Of a stretch of DNA of 64,000 bases, positions 34,276 to 44,584 are shown piece after piece (the first letter of the stretch is position 1; each line of letters opens with the position of its first letter). The notes under the pieces were generated by a model that was not told the origin of the DNA, made no database searches, and saw only the letters and a list, made by a program, of their open reading frames with translations. The DNA is taken from the NCBI GenBank assembly GCA_028281785.1, contig JANQJG010000073.1:1-64000 (forward strand), in the 5' to 3' direction. The stretch is from Rhodospirillales bacterium. Lineage in GTDB: Bacteria > Pseudomonadota > Alphaproteobacteria > Rhodospirillales > Shumkoniaceae. The translations under genes and the position numbers were made by a program.

Positions 34276-35259
34276 ATGGCCTTGCCAAGCTTCACGATGC
34301 GCCAGCTTCTTGAGGCGGGCGTGCATTTCGGGCACAACACCCGGCGCTGGAATCCGAAGATGGCGCCTTACATCTTCGGCGTCCGTGGCGGCATTCACAT
34401 CATCGACCTTCAGCAGACCGTGCCCATGCTCTACCGGGCCATGAAGGCGATCGAGGAGATCGTCGGCGCCGGTGGTCGCGTGCTCTTCGTGGGCACCAAG
34501 CGCCAGGCTAGCGAGAAGGTCGCCGACTCCGCCAAGCGCTGCGGTCAGTTTTACGTCAACCACCGCTGGCTCGGCGGGATGATGACGAATTGGCGGACGA
34601 TCTCCAATTCGATCAAAAGGCTGCGCACTCTCGAGCAGCAGTTGGATGAGGGCAGCGCGGGATTGACGAAGAAGGAGCTTCTGCACCTCACGCGCGAGCA
34701 GGAGAAGCTCAACCGGGCGCTCGGCGGCATCAAGGAGATGGGCGGGCTGCCCGATATCATCTTCGTCATCGATACGAACAAAGAGGCCATTGCCGTGGCC
34801 GAGGCGCAGAAGCTGGGCATTCCCGTCGTCGCCGTTGTCGACAGCAACAGCGATCCAGACGGTGTCGAATACCCGATTCCCGGGAACGACGACGCCATTC
34901 GCGCCATCAATCTTTACTGCGAATTGATCGTCGGCACGGTGCTGTCGGGAATCCAGACCGAGATGGCGGCGTCCGGCGTGGACGCGGGCGAGTCCGAGGA
35001 GGGGCCGGCCGAATCACTGCCGGAGGAACTGTCGGAGGCGGAGGCTGGCGCGGTGCAGGCTGAACTCGCGGAGACCGCCGACACGGGTGAGGCGGACGAA
35101 CCGCCATCGGGTGGCGCGACGGAACCGGCCCCGCCGAACGCCGCCGAAACGGTCGAGCCGGCCGCGGATCAGCCAGAGGCTTCCACGGAAGCCACGGAAT
35201 CCGAAGTTGAGACAGCGGAGGAGGTGGCGGAGCCGACGCAGGCTGCTCCTTCGTCCTAG
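34276..35259 (+). CDS. rpsB: 30S ribosomal protein S2 with acidic C-terminal extension
   Basis: The 327-residue protein has the full S2 body (about residues 1-227: [59 protein letters not shown]). About 100 extra residues rich in Glu, Ala, Pro and Thr follow. E. coli S2 ends near residue 241. The extension is acidic and probably disordered; alphaproteobacterial S2 proteins are often longer but vary here. The gene begins the rpsB-tsf-pyrH-frr block, with AAGGTG before the ATG and a structured leader upstream. Confidence 0.96.
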   Translation: MALPSFTMRQLLEAGVHFGHNTRRWNPKMAPYIFGVRGGIHIIDLQQTVPMLYRAMKAIEEIVGAGGRVLFVGTKRQASEKVADSAKRCGQFYVNHRWLGGMMTNWRTISNSIKRLRTLEQQLDEGSAGLTKKELLHLTREQEKLNRALGGIKEMGGLPDIIFVIDTNKEAIAVAEAQKLGIPVVAVVDSNSDPDGVEYPIPGNDDAIRAINLYCELIVGTVLSGIQTEMAASGVDAGESEEGPAESLPEELSEAEAGAVQAELAETADTGEADEPPSGGATEPAPPNAAETVEPAADQPEASTEATESEVETAEEVAEPTQAAPSS

Positions 35260-35263
35260 GCCG

Positions 35264-35277
35264 CTCCCGGGGGAGCG
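35264..35277 (+). terminator. Hairpin between rpsB and tsf
   Basis: GCTCCC pairs with GGGAGC across a 2-base centre right after the rpsB stop, and the nearby CCCCTGGGG is also self-complementary. The following ATATTTTA is only a weak U-run. Attenuation or processing between rpsB and tsf is plausible. Confidence 0.35.
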
Positions 35278-35370
35278 TCCCCTGGGGATATTTTACCCTA
35301 GCATATCGGCGTCGGGGGTCATCTTGACGCTGTTCGGATTTGATCAGGTTTCGTCGACAAGAGGATAACG

Positions 35371-36282
35371 ATGGCAGGAATCAGCGCCTCCCAGGTTAAA
35401 GAGCTGCGTGATCGCACCGGTGCCGGAATGATGGACTGCAAGAACGCCCTTGCGGAAAGCGGGGGCGATGTCGAGGTGGCGGTCGATTGGCTCCGCAAAA
35501 AAGGGCTCGCGGCGGCGGCCAAGCGATCGGGCCGGACCGCCTCTCAGGGGCTGGTCGCCCTTGCCCAGAACGGTCAGGTTGGGGCGGTCGTCGAAGTGAA
35601 CAGCGAGACGGATTTTGTCGCCCGCAACGAGAAGTTCCAGGACTTCGTGACCACCGTGGCCGACGTCGCCCTGGGACTGCCGGCCGGCTCCGACGCGGAC
35701 GCCCTCAAGCAGGCGACCTATCCGGGCACCAGCCACACCGTTCAAGACCAGTTGACGCAGCTCATCGGGACCATCGGCGAGAACATGTCGCTGCGTCGGG
35801 CCGCGACCGTCGATGCCGGGGCCGGGATGCTGGGAACCTATCTGCACGGTACGATCGCTCCTGGTTTGGGCAAAATCGGGGTCTTGGTCCGGCTGGATAC
35901 GAGCAACCCCGGCGACGGGCTCGGAACGCTCGGGCGTCAGCTCGCCATGCATGTCGCCGCCGCCAACCCGCAGTCGATTTCGCGCGAGGATCTGGACGCG
36001 GCGGTCCTGCGGCGGGAACGCGATGTGTTGATGGAGCAGGCGCGCGGCTCGGGCAAGCCCGAGAACATCATCGAGAAGATGGTTGAGGGCAGGTTGAGAA
36101 AGTTCTTTGAGGAGGTTTGTCTGGTCGATCAGGTCTTTGTCATCGACTCGGAGAGCAAGGTCGGCAAGGTGCTGGAAAACGCGTCCAAGGAGGCCGGCGG
36201 CCCCGTGACGGTGGGGCAGTTCGTCCGTTTCGCCCTTGGCGAAGGTCTGGGTAAGCAGGAGGAGGACCAAGGGGCCGCCTAA
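35371..36282 (+). CDS. tsf: Elongation factor Ts
   Basis: The 303-residue protein is the nucleotide-exchange factor for EF-Tu in the cytoplasm. The N-terminal UBA-like domain reads VKELRDRTGAGMMDCKNALAESGGDVEVAVDWLRKKG. The core contains EVNSETDFVARN and the dimer/EF-Tu contact region GKPENIIEKMVEGRLRKFFEEV. It follows rpsB as in most bacteria, with AGAGGATAACG before the ATG. Confidence 0.97.
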   Translation: MAGISASQVKELRDRTGAGMMDCKNALAESGGDVEVAVDWLRKKGLAAAAKRSGRTASQGLVALAQNGQVGAVVEVNSETDFVARNEKFQDFVTTVADVALGLPAGSDADALKQATYPGTSHTVQDQLTQLIGTIGENMSLRRAATVDAGAGMLGTYLHGTIAPGLGKIGVLVRLDTSNPGDGLGTLGRQLAMHVAAANPQSISREDLDAAVLRRERDVLMEQARGSGKPENIIEKMVEGRLRKFFEEVCLVDQVFVIDSESKVGKVLENASKEAGGPVTVGQFVRFALGEGLGKQEEDQGAA

Positions 36283-36487
36283 AGCGGGGAGGGGTAGGCT
36301 CTTGTCCATCCATCGGTATTCCGGTTGTTGGTTGCGCCATCGGTGCGATGACGGAAGACCGTTCAGGTGACCATCGTGTAAGATCTGACCCGGCGAGGAT
36401 GCGGGGCTGGGTCGGTGGTGTTGTGATCGCCGGCTAGGAGCATTCGAAAACCCCTGCTTCATTCAGAACAACGGAGGCGACCCACGC

Positions 36488-37198
36488 ATGCCGAAATCAC
36501 CGCGATACCGACGCGTCTTGTTGAAGCTTTCCGGCGAAGGATTGATGGGCGGTTTCGGGTTCGACTTCGATACGTTGGGGGGCGTAGCGTCCGAGATCAA
36601 GGCGGTCATCGGCATGGGGGTGCAGGTCAGCCTCGTCATCGGCGGGGGCAACATCCTGCGCGGGGGCATGGCCGAGGCCGGCGGGTTGGAACGTGCCGGG
36701 GCCGACTACATGGGCATGCTAGCAACCGTCATCAACGCGTTGGCTTTGCAGAACGCGCTGGAGCGGCAGGGTGTGGAGACCCGGGTTCAATCGGCAATCC
36801 AGATCACGGCCGTCTGCGAGCCGTATATCCGGCGTCGCGCCATCCGGCATATGGAGAAAGGCCGCGTTGTCATCTTCGCCGCTGGCACCGGCAACCCGTT
36901 TTTCACGACCGACACGGCGGCGGCTCTGCGGTCCGTTGAAATGGGTTGCGATGCGTTGCTCAAGGCGACTCAGGTGGACGGCGTCTATTCCGCCGATCCG
37001 AAGAAGGACAGCTCCGCCGAACGATTCGACCGTCTTTCCTATCAGGAGGTTCTGACCCGCGATTTGCGGGTCATGGACGCGTCCGCCGTGGTCCTTGCGC
37101 GTGACAACAAGGTTCCCATCCTGGTGTTTTCGCTTCACAATCCGGGAGCTTTCGGTGAGGTCGTCACCGGCGGCGGCACGTACACCATGATTGGCTGA
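36488..37198 (+). CDS. pyrH: Uridylate (UMP) kinase
   Basis: The 236-residue enzyme of the amino-acid-kinase fold phosphorylates UMP to UDP. Signatures are [49 protein letters not shown] and [20 protein letters not shown] lies eight bases before the ATG. It is spaced 205 bases from tsf and followed closely by frr, the usual order. Confidence 0.97.
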   Translation: MPKSPRYRRVLLKLSGEGLMGGFGFDFDTLGGVASEIKAVIGMGVQVSLVIGGGNILRGGMAEAGGLERAGADYMGMLATVINALALQNALERQGVETRVQSAIQITAVCEPYIRRRAIRHMEKGRVVIFAAGTGNPFFTTDTAAALRSVEMGCDALLKATQVDGVYSADPKKDSSAERFDRLSYQEVLTRDLRVMDASAVVLARDNKVPILVFSLHNPGAFGEVVTGGGTYTMIG

Positions 37199-37213
37199 TA
37201 AGGGAGGTGGATC

Positions 37214-37783
37214 GTGGCCGAGGTGGATTTTAACGCAATCAAGAAAGACGTTGGTCGGCGCATGGACGGTGCCGTGGAGGCGCTGTCGAAGGAGTTTGGG
37301 GGGCTCCGCTCCGGCCGGGCGGCGGCAAGCCTTCTCGAACCGATCAGTGTGGCCGCGTATGGCTCGCAAATGCCGATCAACCAGGTCGGCACGGTCGGGG
37401 TTCCCGAACCTCGTATGTTGACCGTACAGGTGTGGGACAAGAATCTGGTCAAGGCGGTCGAGAAGGCCATCATGGAATCCGGGCTCGGTTTGAATCCGGC
37501 GAGCGACGGACAGATCGTGCGTGTGCCCATTCCTCCGCTGACGGAAGAGCGGCGGGTCGAGATCACCAAGGTGGCGGGCAAATACGCGGAGGAAGCTCGC
37601 GTAGCCGTGCGCAATGTTCGCCGACATGCCATGGATCAACTCAAGCGGGCGGAAAAGGACAGCGAGATTTCTGAGGACGAGCATCACGATTATGGACGCG
37701 AGATCCAGGAGATGACGGACGAGCGCATCAAACGGGTCGATGAGATGCTTTCCAATAAAGAAAAGGAAATCATGCAGGTGTGA
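37214..37783 (+). CDS. frr: Ribosome recycling factor
   Basis: The 189-residue factor (family usual ~185) releases ribosomes after termination together with EF-G. Blocks are [52 protein letters not shown] and [23 protein letters not shown]. It starts with GTG preceded by AAGGGAGG. It overlaps or abuts uppS at its 3' end. Confidence 0.97.
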   Translation: MAEVDFNAIKKDVGRRMDGAVEALSKEFGGLRSGRAAASLLEPISVAAYGSQMPINQVGTVGVPEPRMLTVQVWDKNLVKAVEKAIMESGLGLNPASDGQIVRVPIPPLTEERRVEITKVAGKYAEEARVAVRNVRRHAMDQLKRAEKDSEISEDEHHDYGREIQEMTDERIKRVDEMLSNKEKEIMQV

Positions 37784-37788
37784 GACCG

Positions 37789-38523
37789 ATGAAAGCCGTT
37801 CCGCTGCCAGGGGATCCGCCACCAACGCCTCTGCATGTCGCCATCATCATGGACGGCAACGGCCGGTGGGCGGCCGCCCGGGGACTCCCTCGAACCGCTG
37901 GTCACAGGCGCGGCGCGGAGACCGCGCGGAGCATCGTCGAGGCCGCCGTCGAAATGGGAGTCGGCTGGCTCACGCTGTATGGTTTCTCCTCGGAGAACTG
38001 GAGCCGCCCACAGTCGGAAGTAAGCGATTTGATGGGGCTCCTGCGATTTTATCTTCGAAGTGAGGTCGACAAGCTTTTAGAGAGTGGCGTGCGCCTGAAG
38101 GTGATCGGGGATCGTAGCCGCTTGGCCGGGGATATCGTCTCCCTGATCGAGTCGGCCGAGGCGCAGACTGCGGGGAATACCAGGCTTCAACTCATGATGG
38201 CCCTCAACTATGGCGGCCGTCACGAGCTTGTCAGTGCGGTCCGCCGCTTGGCCGAGGCCGTCAAGACCGGCAAGCTGAGGCCGGACGAAATCGATGAGGT
38301 TGCCTTTGCCCGCCACCTCTACACCCATGGAATTCCCGATCCCGATCTCCTGATCCGCACAAGCGGCGAGAAGCGCATCAGCAACTTCCTGCTCTGGCAA
38401 CTGGCCTACACGGAGTTCGTGTTTGTCGAGACGCTCTGGCCAGACTTCTCGAAGGAGCATTTCGCCAATGCCATCAGGGAGTTCCAGGGGCGTGAGAGGC
38501 GCTACGGCACAACCGGTCACTGA
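37789..38523 (+). CDS. uppS: Undecaprenyl diphosphate synthase (di-trans,poly-cis)
   Basis: The 244-residue cis-prenyltransferase makes the C55 lipid carrier for peptidoglycan and other envelope polymers. Signatures are IIMDGNGRWAAARGLPRTAGHRRGAE (catalytic Asp), GFSSENWSRP and DLLIRTSGEKRISNFLLWQLAYTEF. ATG 37789 has AGGTG eight bases upstream. An in-frame GTG at 37780 overlaps the frr stop and is an alternative that would couple translation. Confidence 0.95.
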   Translation: MKAVPLPGDPPPTPLHVAIIMDGNGRWAAARGLPRTAGHRRGAETARSIVEAAVEMGVGWLTLYGFSSENWSRPQSEVSDLMGLLRFYLRSEVDKLLESGVRLKVIGDRSRLAGDIVSLIESAEAQTAGNTRLQLMMALNYGGRHELVSAVRRLAEAVKTGKLRPDEIDEVAFARHLYTHGIPDPDLLIRTSGEKRISNFLLWQLAYTEFVFVETLWPDFSKEHFANAIREFQGRERRYGTTGH

Positions 38524-38539
38524 GCCGGCGGCGAACGGG

Positions 38540-39349
38540 ATGATTAAGTCGCGTTTGCTCTCGGCCGCAATCGCGATCCCGCCGACACTTGGGGCTATCT
38601 ATCTTGGTCCGCCCTATTTCGATCTCTTTGTCCTTGTCGCCGCTTTCATCCTGCTGTGGGAATGGGTTCGGCTCTGCGGGCGCGGTGTCGTTGAATGGCC
38701 GACGATCGTTCTTGCGGCGGTCGTTCCCGGTGCCGTCGGCTGCGCCATGCTCCTGGGAATTGGATCCGCGATGCTCGTGCTGGCGGCCGGCCTCGCAGCC
38801 GCGCTGTTGTTCATCGCCTTGGCGCCGGATGCGCCAAGGCGTTCGCGCCGGCGCTGGCTGGCGATCGGCGTCCTCTATCTGGGTTTGCCTTGCGTCCTGC
38901 TCGTGGAGTTGCGGGGAGATGACGCGGCGGGCCGGGTCTTGCTGCTATGGTTGTTTGCCGTCGTTTGGGCGGCCGATACGGGGGCTTTCGTCTTCGGCCG
39001 TTGGGTCGGGGGGCCGCGGCTCGCGCCCAAGGTCAGCCCCGCCAAGACCTGGGCCGGGTTCGTTGGAGGCACGGTTTGCGCGGCTGCCGTGGGAGCCGCT
39101 TTTACCGGTACGATCGGGCAGGTCGGCGCGAGTCTCCTGGCGGCGGCCGGCGGCTTGCTGGGAGTCGCTTCGGCGCTTGGCGATCTGCTGGAGTCCTGGA
39201 TCAAACGGCGGTTTGGTGTTAAGGACGCGGGCGGAATCATGCCCGGGCATGGTGGTCTCCTGGACCGGGTGGATGGCCTGTTGGCCGCGACGGTGGCCCT
39301 CGCGGTTATGGGAGGGCTTGGCGAAGTCGGTTTGTTTGCATGGTATTGA
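38540..39349 (+). CDS. cdsA: Phosphatidate cytidylyltransferase (CDP-diacylglycerol synthase)
   Basis: The 269-residue inner-membrane enzyme makes CDP-diacylglycerol for phospholipid synthesis. It has about eight hydrophobic segments and the family signature near the C-terminus (SPAKTWAGFVGG; ESWIKRRFGVKDAGGIMPGHGGLLDRVDGLL). ATG 38540 is taken because the preceding codons overlap uppS and look non-coding. It overlaps dxr by ten bases. Confidence 0.94.
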   Translation: MIKSRLLSAAIAIPPTLGAIYLGPPYFDLFVLVAAFILLWEWVRLCGRGVVEWPTIVLAAVVPGAVGCAMLLGIGSAMLVLAAGLAAALLFIALAPDAPRRSRRRWLAIGVLYLGLPCVLLVELRGDDAAGRVLLLWLFAVVWAADTGAFVFGRWVGGPRLAPKVSPAKTWAGFVGGTVCAAAVGAAFTGTIGQVGASLLAAAGGLLGVASALGDLLESWIKRRFGVKDAGGIMPGHGGLLDRVDGLLAATVALAVMGGLGEVGLFAWY

Positions 39350-40536
39350 CGAAGCAGAAGCCAGCGAAGGAGCCGCGCAGCGTCACCATTCTCGGATCGA
39401 CGGGTTCGGTGGGGCGCAACACGGTAGATCTGATTCTGCGTCACCCCGGGGACTACGTCGTCGAGGCGCTGACGGGGAACTCGAATGTCCCGCTGCTCGC
39501 CGAACAGGCGCGCCAATTGCGGCCGAGATTGGCCGTTGTCGCCAACTCCGACGCCTACGCCGCTCTCAAGGACGAGCTGTCAGGCAGCGGTATCGAAGTC
39601 GCCGCCGGGCCGGAGGCGCTGGTGGACGCGGCGAGCCGGCCCGCCGAGTGGGTGATGGCGGCCATCGTCGGGATCGCGGGACTCCAGCCGACTTTGGCGG
39701 CCATCAGGCGCGGCGCCACAGTCGCGCTGGCCAACAAGGAGTGTCTGGTCTCCGCCGGCGCGGTCATGATGGGCGAGGTGCAGCGGTGCGGCGCGGTTCT
39801 GCTTCCGGTGGATTCGGAGCACAACGCGATCTTCCAGGTGCTCGACCGCAGCCAGGTGGATCACGTCGAGAAGATCATCCTCACCGCGTCCGGCGGCCCG
39901 TTCCGGGAGATGGGGCGCGACGCCATGGCCAAGGCCACCTGCAAGCAGGCTCTCGCTCATCCAAATTGGTCGATGGGGGCCAAGATATCGATCGACTCGG
40001 CCACGATGATGAACAAGGGCTTGGAGCTGATCGAGGCCTTTCACCTTTTCCCCGTTCCCGAGGAGCGGATCGAGATCCTGGTGCATCCCCAATCCGTCGT
40101 TCACAGCTTGGTCGCCTATGAGGACGGGTCCGTGCTCGCGCAGCTGGGATCGCCGGACATGCGGACGCCCATCGCCTACACCCTGGCCTGGCCGCGCCGA
40201 ATCGCCACGCCGGCGCCCCGCCTCAGCCTGCACGAACTCGGCACCTTGACCTTCGAGGCGCCGGACGCGGAGCGCTTCCCGGCGCTCAATTTGGCGCGAA
40301 AGGCCTTGCGATTGGGGGGCAACGCACCCACCATCCTCAATGCCGCGAACGAAGAGGCGGTCGTCAGCTTTCTCGACGAGCGGATCGGCTTCCTCGATAT
40401 CGGGGAGGTCGTGGAGGAAACCCTGGCGGGAATACCCTCCCGGCCCGTGCGGACACTCGAGGACGTGTTCGAGGCGGACGCTGCGGCGCGAGAGTCCGCA
40501 CGGCGCGCGGTCTCGAACCTTTCAGAGCGACCATAG
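39340..40536 (+). CDS. dxr: 1-deoxy-D-xylulose-5-phosphate reductoisomerase
   Basis: The 398-residue enzyme makes 2-C-methyl-erythritol 4-phosphate, the second MEP-pathway step. It has the NADPH loop ILGSTGSVGRNTVDLI, ANKECLVSAG, the metal/substrate site VDSEHNAIFQVL, and WSMGAKISIDSATMMNKGLELIEA. It overlaps the end of cdsA by ten bases. It supplies isoprenoids used by UppS in the same block. Confidence 0.96.
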   Translation: MVLTKQKPAKEPRSVTILGSTGSVGRNTVDLILRHPGDYVVEALTGNSNVPLLAEQARQLRPRLAVVANSDAYAALKDELSGSGIEVAAGPEALVDAASRPAEWVMAAIVGIAGLQPTLAAIRRGATVALANKECLVSAGAVMMGEVQRCGAVLLPVDSEHNAIFQVLDRSQVDHVEKIILTASGGPFREMGRDAMAKATCKQALAHPNWSMGAKISIDSATMMNKGLELIEAFHLFPVPEERIEILVHPQSVVHSLVAYEDGSVLAQLGSPDMRTPIAYTLAWPRRIATPAPRLSLHELGTLTFEAPDAERFPALNLARKALRLGGNAPTILNAANEEAVVSFLDERIGFLDIGEVVEETLAGIPSRPVRTLEDVFEADAAARESARRAVSNLSERP

Positions 40537-40568
40537 TGATCGCCAAGACAAGGGCCTGAAAACGGGAC

Positions 40569-41681
40569 ATGATCATCATCGACTTCCTCATGGACTGGAT
40601 CCTGCCGTTCCTGTTCATCCTCACTGTTCTGGTATTTGCGCACGAGCTCGGGCACTACTGGGTTGCGCGGCGTTGCGGGGTCCGCGTCGAGGTCTTCTCT
40701 ATTGGTTTCGGCCCGGAGCTGTTCGGTTGGACAGATCGTCATGGCACCCGCTGGAAGTTCAGCGCCTTGCCGCTCGGGGGCTACGTCAAGATGTTCGGCG
40801 AGCATGCCGAAAGCGAGGAGGAGCGCCCCCTCTCGCCGGAGGATCGGAAGGTCGCCTTCACCCATAAAAGCGTGGGGAGGCGAGCGGCAATCGTGGCCGC
40901 CGGCCCGATCGCCAACTACGTCCTGGCGATCGTTCTGTTCGCGGGCATGTTCGCGTTCATCGGCAATCCCAAGCTCCTGGCCGTGGTCGGCAGCGTCGTC
41001 GAGGACAGCGCGGCTGAAGAAGCGGGATTCCAACCTGGGGATCGGATCGTCCAAGTCGCCGGCCAGCCGATCGAGTGGTTCGACGACCTCCGACGCGTTG
41101 TCGCTGCAAATCCGGGTGTCGCGGTGGACGTGCGGTTGGTACGCGGCGACGCGGAGCTGATGCTCACGGCGACGCCGCGGTCGGCGCCGCCGGACGAGGG
41201 CGACGCGACCGCTGCCGGCAGAGGCCAGCTTGGCGTTATCGCGGATTCGACCGAGTTCGGCTATGTCCGCGATGATCCCCTGACGGCGTCATGGCGGGCG
41301 GTCCATATGTCCTACGATCTGACCGTGCGAATCCTTGCCTATGTGGGCGAAGTCGTCGTTGGCCGGCGCTCGGCGGAAGATATTGGCGGCCCGATTCGCA
41401 TCGCGCATATGGCGGGCGAGATGGCCGAGCGGGGCTTTCGCGAAGTGATCTATCTGATGGCCGTTTTGTCCGTGAACCTGGGCCTCATCAACCTTTTCCC
41501 CATACCGATGTTGGACGGCGGTCATTTGGTATTCTATGCTGCGGAGGCGATTCGCGGCCGTCCTTTGACCGCGCGAATCCAGGAATATGGCTTGCGATTT
41601 GGGCTGCTTTTGGTGTTCCTCATCATGATCTTGGTCATTTGGAACGATGTCGTAAATCTGCCCGTCTTTGAAAACATATAA
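40569..41681 (+). CDS. rseP: Site-2 protease RseP (RIP metalloprotease)
   Basis: The 370-residue inner-membrane zinc protease has the HELGH site at residues 25-29 in the first helix. A PDZ domain lies at about 125-210 (EAGFQPGDRIVQVAGQPIEWFDDL), and the second catalytic motif NLFPIPMLDGGHL is near residue 312. It cuts anti-sigma factors and remnant signal peptides within the membrane. It precedes bamA, the common order. Confidence 0.95.
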   Translation: MIIIDFLMDWILPFLFILTVLVFAHELGHYWVARRCGVRVEVFSIGFGPELFGWTDRHGTRWKFSALPLGGYVKMFGEHAESEEERPLSPEDRKVAFTHKSVGRRAAIVAAGPIANYVLAIVLFAGMFAFIGNPKLLAVVGSVVEDSAAEEAGFQPGDRIVQVAGQPIEWFDDLRRVVAANPGVAVDVRLVRGDAELMLTATPRSAPPDEGDATAAGRGQLGVIADSTEFGYVRDDPLTASWRAVHMSYDLTVRILAYVGEVVVGRRSAEDIGGPIRIAHMAGEMAERGFREVIYLMAVLSVNLGLINLFPIPMLDGGHLVFYAAEAIRGRPLTARIQEYGLRFGLLLVFLIMILVIWNDVVNLPVFENI

Positions 41682-41692
41682 CAAGTATTTAC

Positions 41693-43993
41693 ATGACAAC
41701 TCCCGATTTGAGGTCTTGCTCCCGTCGGTGCGGAAAGGTCCTGGTCCTGGCCGTGGTGGCCGTTGTGCTCCTTGTTGCGGGGCCGGCCCAGGCCCAACGC
41801 CGCGCCATTGTCGAAGAAATCGTCATTGAGGGCACGCAGCGCATCGAGCCGGAGACCGTTCGTTCATACATGTTGATTCGCGAGGGCGATCCATACGACC
41901 CGGTACGGGTCGACCGTTCGCTCAAGAGTCTCTTCGCGACGGGGCTGTTTGCCGACGTTTCGCTCGAAAGGCGCGGGAACGCCCTTGTTGTGAACGTCAT
42001 CGAAAACCCGATCATCAACCGCATAGCCTTTGAGGGAAACAGGCAGATCGACGACGAGGACCTCGAGGCGGAAGTGCAGCTCCGGCCCCGCGTAATTTAT
42101 ACGCGGCAGAAGGTTCTGTCGGACGTGCAGCGTCTGTTGACGCTCTACCGGCGGAGCGGACGTTTTGCCGCGACGGTGGTGCCAAAGGTTATCCAGCTGC
42201 CTCAAAACCGCGTCGATCTGGTTTTCGAGATCAGCGAGGGCGATCAGACGGAGATCCAGGAGATACGGTTTGTCGGCAACCGCGCCTTTAGTGACGGTCG
42301 GCTGGAGGAGGTCATTCGAACCCGGGAGACCCGTTGGTATCGCTTCTTCACCTCCGATGACCGCTATGATCCCGATCGCCTGACCCTGGACCGCGAGCTG
42401 CTCCGGCGCTTTTATCTCAGCCAGGGTTATGCGGATTTCCGGGTGGTCTCGGCGGTTGCCGAGTTGACCCCGGACCGGCAGGATTTCTTCATTACGTTTA
42501 CCGTCGAGGAGGGTGAGCGTTATCGGTTTGGCGACGTCGATGTGGATATTGGCCTTCGCGACCTCACTCCCGAGGCCATCTCGGGGGCGATCGAGATCGA
42601 ACCCGAAGACTGGTACAACGCCGACTCGGTGGAAGGTACGGTTGACGAGCTGACGGAACTGGTCGGCACGCTGGGTTTCGCATTCGTCGAGGTGAGGCCG
42701 AGGATCAATCGGGATCGGACGGATCGAACCATTGATGTCACGTTCGAGGTAAACGAGGGGCCGCGGGTTTTTGTCGAGCGGATCGACATCGTCGGCAACA
42801 CGCGTACGGTCGACAAAGTGATCCGACGGGAATTTCGTCTCGTCGAGGGTGATGCCTTCAACTCCTCCAAACTCGCGCGGTCGCGCCAACGCATTCAGAA
42901 TCTGGGCTTTTTCGAGACGGTTAACGTGGAGCAGGTCCCCGGGACCGAGCCGGACAAAACCATCGTCCAAGTGGAGGTCGAGGAGAAGTCGACGGGCTCG
43001 CTGACGATCGGCGCCGGTTTCTCGTCGACCCAAGGACCGTTGGGCGATGTCACAATCCGTGAAAGGAACCTTCTCGGACGGGGCTACGATATACGTCTTT
43101 CGGGAACGCTTGCGGCGCGCCGGAGCCAGATCGACCTCTCTCTCACCGACCCCTACTTTCTGGATCGCGAGATCGCGGCAGGCTTCGATATCTTCGTGAT
43201 CCGGGAGGACCTTCAGGACACGAGTTCCTTCGATCTCGACCTCGCGGGCTTCGCCCTCCGTGGGAGCTACCCTCTGTCCGAACAGCTGCGACAGGGATGG
43301 AAGTATACTTTCGAGCAACGCAATATCACCGATGTCGACGACGATGCGTCCCGTTTTATCCAGGAGTCGGAGGGAGAAAGCACGCTATCTCAGGTTTCGC
43401 ATTCTCTCACCTACGATGTTCGGGACAGCCGCTTCAGTCCGACCGAAGGGTATTTCTTGCGCCTCTCCAACGATGTCGCTGGCCTTGGCGGAAGCAAGAG
43501 GTTCCTTCGCAACCAGCTCAACGGGGCCACCTATTATTCGGTCGCCGAAGGGTGGGTCATCAAGCTCGCGGGCAGTGCGGGCCACGTATTCGGCCTCGGC
43601 GAGGATGTGGATATCGACGATCGCTTCTTCGTCGGCGGCGACGATCTCCGAGGCTTCTCCAGGGGCGGCGTTGGGCCGCGGGATGTTGCCACCGACGACG
43701 CGCTGGGTGCGGAATGGAAGTATACCGGATCGGTGCAGCTGTCCTTTCCCATTGAGGCGCCGGCGGAGCTTCCGCTCGTCGGCCGGGTCTTCACCGACTT
43801 CGGCAGTGCCGGAGGTCTCGATGATTCGGGCCCCGAGATCGAAGATACGGGAAGCTTCAGGGCGTCCAGCGGGGTGGGCGTGTCGTGGCTCTCGCCGTTC
43901 GGTACGATCGGCGTCGACGTCGCGCTTCCCTGGTTGAAAGAGGATTTCGACGATACGGAGACCTTCCGAGTCAATTTCGGTACGAGGTTTTAG
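41693..43993 (+). CDS. bamA: Outer-membrane protein assembly factor BamA
   Basis: The 766-residue outer-membrane protein has a signal peptide (about 1-34, ending in GPAQAQ), five POTRA domains (about 38-420) and a C-terminal beta-barrel. It inserts beta-barrel proteins into the outer membrane. The barrel ends in Phe (VNFGTRF), as expected for a Bam substrate, and carries the VGGDDLRGF loop motif with the conserved RGF. The ribosome binding site is weak. Confidence 0.96.
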   Translation: MTTPDLRSCSRRCGKVLVLAVVAVVLLVAGPAQAQRRAIVEEIVIEGTQRIEPETVRSYMLIREGDPYDPVRVDRSLKSLFATGLFADVSLERRGNALVVNVIENPIINRIAFEGNRQIDDEDLEAEVQLRPRVIYTRQKVLSDVQRLLTLYRRSGRFAATVVPKVIQLPQNRVDLVFEISEGDQTEIQEIRFVGNRAFSDGRLEEVIRTRETRWYRFFTSDDRYDPDRLTLDRELLRRFYLSQGYADFRVVSAVAELTPDRQDFFITFTVEEGERYRFGDVDVDIGLRDLTPEAISGAIEIEPEDWYNADSVEGTVDELTELVGTLGFAFVEVRPRINRDRTDRTIDVTFEVNEGPRVFVERIDIVGNTRTVDKVIRREFRLVEGDAFNSSKLARSRQRIQNLGFFETVNVEQVPGTEPDKTIVQVEVEEKSTGSLTIGAGFSSTQGPLGDVTIRERNLLGRGYDIRLSGTLAARRSQIDLSLTDPYFLDREIAAGFDIFVIREDLQDTSSFDLDLAGFALRGSYPLSEQLRQGWKYTFEQRNITDVDDDASRFIQESEGESTLSQVSHSLTYDVRDSRFSPTEGYFLRLSNDVAGLGGSKRFLRNQLNGATYYSVAEGWVIKLAGSAGHVFGLGEDVDIDDRFFVGGDDLRGFSRGGVGPRDVATDDALGAEWKYTGSVQLSFPIEAPAELPLVGRVFTDFGSAGGLDDSGPEIEDTGSFRASSGVGVSWLSPFGTIGVDVALPWLKEDFDDTETFRVNFGTRF

Positions 43994-43996
43994 CGA

Positions 43997-44578
43997 ATGA
44001 AACGCAAATGGCTGGCGTGGTGCGCGGCGCTGATCATTCTCGCTGCACCGCAGGCGGTGGCTGCCCAGGGCAAACCCGTGGATTCTCCAGGCGACTTTCG
44101 CGTGGCGGTTATCAACTACCCTATCCTTACGCGCAAGGCGCTGATCTTCAAGGATGCGGCCAAGCAGGTCGGGGCCTATCGGATCGCTTTTCAGGAAGCG
44201 GTGAAGGCGGCGGACGGCGAGGTTCGGCGGGTCAACGAGGAACTTGGGCGCAAGCGGGCCATTCTCGCCCCGGATGCCTATGCGGCCGAGCGCCGCAAGT
44301 ATGAGGAGCAGGTGGCGCAGCTCAACGCCAACGTGAAGGAACGGGAACGCGCGCTCAGAGAGATAGAGCAGAGAGCCGAAGAGACGGTCAACAACGCGGT
44401 CAAGCAGGTGGTCGACGAATTTGCCAATGAATTCAACGTCGCCTTGATCATGCGCAGCGAGATGACGGCGTTCTATGCGTCGTCGCTCGATATCACGAAT
44501 CTCATCGTTGAGCGACTGGACAAGGTGGCCCCGACGGCGAAGCTGCCCGAAGCTTCGAGCGCGACGGGAAGCCGGTAG
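43997..44578 (+). CDS. OmpH/Skp-family periplasmic chaperone
   Basis: The 193-residue product has a signal peptide (about 1-23) followed by a long helical coiled-coil region (about 60-150) typical of Skp/OmpH. The order bamA-ompH-lpxD supports the call. It would escort unfolded outer-membrane proteins. It starts four bases after bamA ends. Confidence 0.87.
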   Translation: MKRKWLAWCAALIILAAPQAVAAQGKPVDSPGDFRVAVINYPILTRKALIFKDAAKQVGAYRIAFQEAVKAADGEVRRVNEELGRKRAILAPDAYAAERRKYEEQVAQLNANVKERERALREIEQRAEETVNNAVKQVVDEFANEFNVALIMRSEMTAFYASSLDITNLIVERLDKVAPTAKLPEASSATGSR

Positions 44579-44584
44579 TGAGCG

